Positions 62,732 to 64,000 of a stretch of 64,000 bases of DNA are shown here, piece by piece. The position numbers and the translations under genes were made by a program. The stretch covers positions 1 to 64,000 of the forward strand of contig NZ_JPRN01000002.1 in the NCBI RefSeq assembly GCF_000737715.1, read 5' to 3'. The DNA comes from Chryseobacterium sp. JM1 (lineage in GTDB: Bacteria > Bacteroidota > Bacteroidia > Flavobacteriales > Weeksellaceae). The stretch's first letter is position 1. The number at the start of each line of letters is the position of its first letter. The notes beneath the pieces are model-generated. The model saw nothing but the letters and a program-made list of their open reading frames with translations, did not search any database and was not told where the DNA came from.

Positions 62732-63867
62732 AACCAAAACCAGTTACTTATATAATCAGCATCGTGCTAGCAATTTATTATTTTGTTAGTATAAAAACCA
62801 CCTATTCGCTTATCGTAGAGAATAAAGGAGGATGGTATCTTGGAGAATGGCTGATCAACTATCAGGACGGAGGCTTCAAACGGAGAGGCTTTTTCGGCAC
62901 CCTGTTTATTGCGATTAATGAGATCTCTAAAATAAATCTGGAGTACATCATATTCGCCTTTCTGTTTATAGTGTATACGCTATTCTTTTATTTATTGGTC
63001 AAGCTGTTCTGGAAGGAAAAAAACAATCTTCTGGTTCTTGCGCTTGTCCTGCTGCCGGCAGGTTTCGGGATGATGGTAAAAGATCCTTCCATTGCATCAA
63101 AAAAAGAAATTATATTCTTCCTTTTCTACCTGATGTATATCCTTTGCCTTCGATCCAAAATCGTTGTGAAGGATTTTGTCATCACCCTGTTCATTCTTAT
63201 TGCTATTTTAACCCATGAAGCAGCCTACTTTTATATTCCATTTGTAAGCTTCACGTATTTTGTGAAAAATGATGGTTCATTATTGGATAAAGTAAAAAAA
63301 ATAACCATTTATCAACTGATTCCCGCTACCATTGTTATGCTGATTCTTTATAAATTCGGGATTAGCATCAATACAGAGAATTCCGTATTATTTTTAAAGA
63401 ACCATGGATTGATATTGGATGAACTGGGAATTTATGAATATGACCCTAACTACAATGTCTTGGCTTTTTACAAACAAAATTTATACAGTTATCAAACTTA
63501 TATCATTAGCATACTGATTGGTGCCCTTACCTTTTACTTCTATTGTAAATTGAATAAAGTGAAAATCAATGCCCTTTTTTTGGTGGTACAGACTGCTTTT
63601 TTAATTCCTTTATTTTATCTGGCTTTGGATTGGGGAAGATGGATCAACATTTTCTTTTCTCTTCTGACTATATTTATTGTCACCGACCAGAAATCCATCC
63701 TTACCAGAAGACAGGAAATCATGACGTTTCTATTGATCCTGTTTAATCTTTCGTGGACGATGATGCTGAAGACGGAAGGCTTCCTAACTTTCCCGGCTCT
63801 TGATTCTTTACTTAAGAAAGTATATTATTTTATTTACTACAAAATTCATAATATATTGATCAATTAA
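62728..63867 (+). CDS. Polytopic membrane protein, candidate Wzy-like or GT-C enzyme (copy 2)
   Basis: The 379-residue protein repeats copy 1 over its full length: WYLGEWLINYQDGGFKRRGF, LLPAGFGMMVKD, KKEIIFFLFYL, LRSKIVVKDF, and DWGRWINIFFSLLT. I judge roughly 60% identity by eye. It starts within the stop of copy 1. This is a tandem duplication with divergence, so the two may act on different linkages. Confidence 0.6.
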   Translation: MKPKPVTYIISIVLAIYYFVSIKTTYSLIVENKGGWYLGEWLINYQDGGFKRRGFFGTLFIAINEISKINLEYIIFAFLFIVYTLFFYLLVKLFWKEKNNLLVLALVLLPAGFGMMVKDPSIASKKEIIFFLFYLMYILCLRSKIVVKDFVITLFILIAILTHEAAYFYIPFVSFTYFVKNDGSLLDKVKKITIYQLIPATIVMLILYKFGISINTENSVLFLKNHGLILDELGIYEYDPNYNVLAFYKQNLYSYQTYIISILIGALTFYFYCKLNKVKINALFLVVQTAFLIPLFYLALDWGRWINIFFSLLTIFIVTDQKSILTRRQEIMTFLLILFNLSWTMMLKTEGFLTFPALDSLLKKVYYFIYYKIHNILIN

Positions 63868-63874
63868 TGCCTGC

Positions 63875-64000
63875 ATGAAAATACCCGAAATCCATATCAT
63901 AATCGTCACTTACAATGCCATGAAATGGGCAGAACGCTGCTTTACAAGCCTGAGAAAATCTTCGGTTCCTGTGAAGTGCATCGTGGTAGATAACGGATCT
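63875..64000 (+). CDS. GT2-family glycosyltransferase, N-terminal part (cut by the window edge)
   Basis: From the ATG at 63875 the frame gives 42 residues before the edge: MKIPEIHIIIVTYNAMKWAE, then RCFTSLRKSSVPVKCIVVDNGS. This is nearly the same as the N-terminus of the gene at 58867, so it is a second copy of that enzyme. The gene continues past the window. Confidence 0.85.
   Translation, partial: MKIPEIHIIIVTYNAMKWAERCFTSLRKSSVPVKCIVVDNGS

Noticed and set aside
61598..63867. Firm call of Wzy O-antigen polymerase
   Set aside because: The membrane layout would fit, but the locus has an ABC exporter (Wzm/Wzt), which normally works without Wzy, and no Wzx was seen. I left the function open.

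Overview
The window comes from a low-GC member of the Bacteroidota. It is most like the Flavobacteriia, probably Chryseobacterium or a close relative. The evidence is: two SusC/SusD pairs; promoters of the Bacteroidota type (TTTG about 19-20 bp before TAnnTTTG); a bacillithiol gene (bshC); a GYDIA-type GHMP kinase; a 'putative porin'; and many lipoproteins with short leaders. No rRNA, tRNA, CRISPR array, transposase or prophage gene was seen. The genus is inference; the phylum is well supported.

Region 1 (about 1-6.2 kb, minus strand) handles metals and redox chemistry outside the cytoplasm. It holds an MbnP/MbnH pair (a copper-associated lipoprotein and its MauG-like di-heme enzyme) with an outer-membrane barrel gene, an exported Mn-type superoxide dismutase, a SCO protein, a YHS-domain lipoprotein, and two paralogous small membrane proteins with a C-x-GKCY motif. 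Region 2 (6.2-17.3 kb, minus strand) is a heavy-metal efflux operon: a CzcA pump fused to its CzcC outer-membrane factor, the adaptor CzcB, a bestrophin-like channel, a CDF exporter, a Fur-family regulator and a Zn/Cd P1B-ATPase. Nearly identical palindromes (TGCAAT-n3-ATTGCA) lie at the operon promoter and just before the ATPase gene, so the Fur-like protein may act at both.

Region 3 (17.3-19 kb) has small lipoproteins, a decayed SUKH/SMI1 gene and a small membrane protein. Region 4 (19-24 kb) is a SusC/SusD operon led by a SAM-I riboswitch and a hairpin, which suggests uptake of a methionine-related nutrient. Region 5 (24-34.6 kb) is mostly housekeeping: aroQ, pckA, GHMP kinase, fabD, a LysM/binding-protein hybrid, bshC and a porin. 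Region 6 (34.6-39 kb) is a second SusC/SusD pair. Region 7 (39.5-44.4 kb) is rimP-nusA-infB, with a canonical promoter and a terminator-like hairpin in its leader.

Region 8 (44.9 kb to the right edge, plus strand) is a surface polysaccharide locus. Unit one makes nucleotide sugars (ugd, rfbB, rfbA). Unit two makes a dTDP-3-amino-3,6-dideoxyhexose (FdtA and FdtB) and also carries a GNAT, an acyl carrier protein and a KAS III enzyme, which suggests N-acylation with a non-acetyl group. Unit three has the Wzm/Wzt ABC exporter, a run of glycosyltransferases, an SDR enzyme, two tandem paralogous membrane proteins and the start of another glycosyltransferase that nearly repeats one 5 kb upstream. 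Two related hairpins separate the three units.
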